A stretch of DNA of 43,164 bases from Crocinitomicaceae bacterium. GTDB lineage: Bacteria > Bacteroidota > Bacteroidia > Flavobacteriales_D > Sanyastnellaceae. This document shows positions 41,769 to 43,164 of the stretch, piece after piece; the first letter of the stretch is position 1; each line of letters begins with the position of its first letter. The notes beneath the pieces are model-generated. The model saw only the letters and a list, made by a program, of their open reading frames with translations. It did no database searches and was not told the DNA's origin. The position numbers and the translations under genes are program-made. Location of the stretch: positions 9,378 to 52,541 of the forward strand of contig PACT01000021.1 of the NCBI GenBank assembly GCA_002700285.1, read 5' to 3'.

Positions 41769-43154
41769 TTATTCATAGACTGTCCCCCACGCAATGAGGA
41801 AGTCTAACAAGTCTTGAGCTTGAACAGAACCATCACCATTGAAGTCTGGACATACTTGGTAAGTACAACTCGAGTCTTCAAGGTTCGCAAGTGGATTGAA
41901 GTTCAATGCTTCAGAATCTGTACATCCCGTGAATACACAGTTGCCACTATCCTCCGTTGCAGATGAATCGTAGTTCGAAGCTGTCGGATAAGTACATCCA
42001 GTCACTGTGACGTCAATAAGTTGGCTCAAAGGCACTGCAGTTGCTCCACATGCTTCGTTAACCCAGTCGATAGACCAGTCTGGACCAGACGATCCATACG
42101 AGATTAAGAACTCGAGAAGATCTTCTAACTGAACCAATCCGTCGTCATTGAAGTCCGCGCTCATAGGCGTATTCGAACAGTTGTCGTCGTCATTGTTTGC
42201 ATAAGCGTTGTAGTTACTGTATTCTGAGCTCATACATCCAAAGAATGTACACGAACCGTCGTCGTGAGTCGCAGCAACGTCATAGTTCGTAGCTGTTGAA
42301 TAGACACATCCTTCAACGACCTCGCCACAGTTTCCTTCAGCATCTGGGAACTCACAAGCACCATTACTGAGTGTCGCATTTGGATCGTAGTTACAAGCTG
42401 AAGGAGCGATACATCCAGAACAGCTCGTGAACTCACATGAACCGTCATCTGATAGCGCCATAAAGTCGAAGTTACACGCCGTTTGGTCTGTACATCCAAC
42501 TGATGGGTATTGGCAAGAGCCCGAATCATCCGTCGCCGCTGGATTGTAGTTAAGTGCTGTTGCATCAGTACATCCAACAACTTCATCTCCATCACATACA
42601 CCATCAGCATCAGAATCCATCAAACAGTTGCCCGCACAATCGTAACCAGCATCCGCAAATACACATGAACCATTCGGATAAATCACTCCTGCATCATAGT
42701 TACAAGCTGAAGGCGTCGCACAACCGAAGCATGACGTAAAGTCACAAGAGTCATCAGAAATATTTGCATCTGGGCTGTAGTTACACGCTGTGAGAATCAT
42801 ACATCCATAAACATCATATGTACAAGAGTTGTCATCAAATGTCGCAGACGGGTCGAAATTGTTTGCTGTATCGTCTGTACAACCAAGACAACTTGTATAC
42901 TCACAAGAGCCATCATTCACATCTGCTGTGTCGTCAAAATTACACGCATTTGAATTTGTACACCCTGAGACCAAACAAGATGTGTAATCACAAGATCCCG
43001 CTACCTCCGCATTTGGATCGTAGTTACAAGCTCCTTCATCCATACATCCAATGATGACACATAAATCACCGTTTGCATCGAAGTATTCACAAAGCCCCTC
43101 TTCACCGAAGTTACAAGCTAGAGGATTAGAGCAAATTGCTCCAGGCTGAGGCAT
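41769..43154 (-). CDS. Cys-rich tandem-repeat protein with two EF-hand/dockerin-like segments (start uncertain)
   Basis: A 461-residue frame with about 13 copies of a 24-35 residue repeat of the form GC(T/M)xxxAxNYxPxAxxxDGSCxY, each with two to four Cys. Repeat 6 carries an inserted 'DSDADGVCDGDEV' Ca-binding-like loop. Two dockerin/EF-hand-like stretches, 'DFNDDGLVQLEDLLEFLISYG' (near residue 339; given as DFNDDGLVQLEDLL and EFLISYG) and 'DFNGDGSVQAQDLLDFLIAWG' (as DFNGDGSVQAQDLL and DFLIAWG) at the C-terminus, suggest Ca2+ binding. Such repeats are common in secreted proteins of marine Flavobacteriales; the function is unknown. It has no signal peptide, and an in-frame TGA directly precedes the first ATG, so the true start probably lies upstream, beyond a frameshift or the window edge. 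Confidence 0.7.
   Translation of the reverse strand: MPQPGAICSNPLACNFGEEGLCEYFDANGDLCVIIGCMDEGACNYDPNAEVAGSCDYTSCLVSGCTNSNACNFDDTADVNDGSCEYTSCLGCTDDTANNFDPSATFDDNSCTYDVYGCMILTACNYSPDANISDDSCDFTSCFGCATPSACNYDAGVIYPNGSCVFADAGYDCAGNCLMDSDADGVCDGDEVVGCTDATALNYNPAATDDSGSCQYPSVGCTDQTACNFDFMALSDDGSCEFTSCSGCIAPSACNYDPNATLSNGACEFPDAEGNCGEVVEGCVYSTATNYDVAATHDDGSCTFFGCMSSEYSNYNAYANNDDDNCSNTPMSADFNDDGLVQLEDLLEFLISYGSSGPDWSIDWVNEACGATAVPLSQLIDVTVTGCTYPTASNYDSSATEDSGNCVFTGCTDSEALNFNPLANLEDSSCTYQVCPDFNGDGSVQAQDLLDFLIAWGTVYE
41830..43140 (-). repeat. Array of about 13 GC-x-NY-D-GSC coding repeats
   Basis: Within the last gene, imperfect repeats of about 75-105 bases recur with the DNA core for 'GC', 'NY/NF' and 'GSC'. 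The codons differ enough between copies that the array is old rather than freshly expanded. It is best seen as protein repeats. Confidence 0.75.
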
Positions 43155-43164
43155 TCAAAAACAA

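Noticed and set aside
1-43164. CRISPR arrays, tRNA or rRNA genes, insertion sequences, prophage or defence genes
   Set aside because: No regularly spaced direct repeats, cloverleaf-like or rRNA-like segments, transposase or integrase motifs, or restriction/toxin genes were seen in reading the window.

Overview
The window is ordinary chromosomal DNA of a member of the Bacteroidota, most likely a marine member of the Flavobacteriales related to Cryomorphaceae or Schleiferiaceae. The evidence is: TAnnTTTG-type promoter -7 boxes; mostly no Shine-Dalgarno sequences; a bamD-rpoZ-coaBC-DUF4835-recN cluster; a TonB-dependent receptor with a carboxypeptidase-like N-terminal domain; a protein tail resembling a type IX secretion sorting domain; and a Cys-rich protein built of 'GCTDxxAxNYDPxATxDDGSC' repeats. 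Coding density is high. I find 40 protein genes, no rRNA or tRNA, no CRISPR array, no insertion sequence or prophage, and no gene-free stretch above about 200 bases.

Layout. 1-1566 (minus): a GT2 glycosyltransferase cut by the window start, and recR. 1619-7426 (plus): a sodium:solute symporter, an aspartate aminotransferase-like enzyme, a heptose-7-phosphate kinase, ubiE/menG and aroA. 7462-15255: a mixed block with an EI24 membrane protein, mpl (peptidoglycan recycling), a ZIP metal transporter translationally coupled to its DtxR/MntR-type regulator, sixA, an AI-2E family permease, pyrG and a GNAT acetyltransferase. 15399-17879: a small outer-membrane beta-barrel protein and an ABC-F ATPase. 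17890-21990: the phenylacetyl-CoA epoxidase locus, with paaE divergent from paaABCD-paaI. 21966-25790 (minus): an MsbA-like ABC exporter, truA, and a serine palmitoyltransferase-like enzyme. 25885-31019 (plus): bamD, rpoZ, coaBC, a DUF4835 (PorD-like) protein and recN. 31027-36181: a TonB receptor, a secreted helical-repeat protein coupled to a FemAB/GNAT-like acyltransferase, and a Gfo/Idh/MocA oxidoreductase. 36364-40330 (plus): dnaK, a glycosylasparaginase with a Tat-like leader, and a UbiA prenyltransferase. 40353-43154 (minus): a DUF5074 beta-propeller surface protein and the Cys-rich repeat protein.

Most genes are housekeeping. They cover cell envelope (mpl, heptose kinase, bamD, sphingolipid-type enzyme, MsbA-like exporter), quinones and aromatics (ubiE, aroA, ubiA-like), nucleotides and cofactors (pyrG, coaBC), repair (recR, recN) and stress (dnaK). 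The clear catabolic module is the phenylacetate ring-epoxidation complex. No paaG, paaZ, paaH, paaJ or paaK is in the window, so the rest of that pathway must be elsewhere.

The most interesting signals are regulatory. The 86-base paaE/paaA intergenic region is mirror-symmetric: a 7-5-7 palindrome sits at its exact centre and a -7 box lies four bases before each start codon. Several other genes also have a -7 box only 4-7 bases before the ATG, which predicts leaderless or nearly leaderless mRNAs. I found no convincing new defence system or mobile system.
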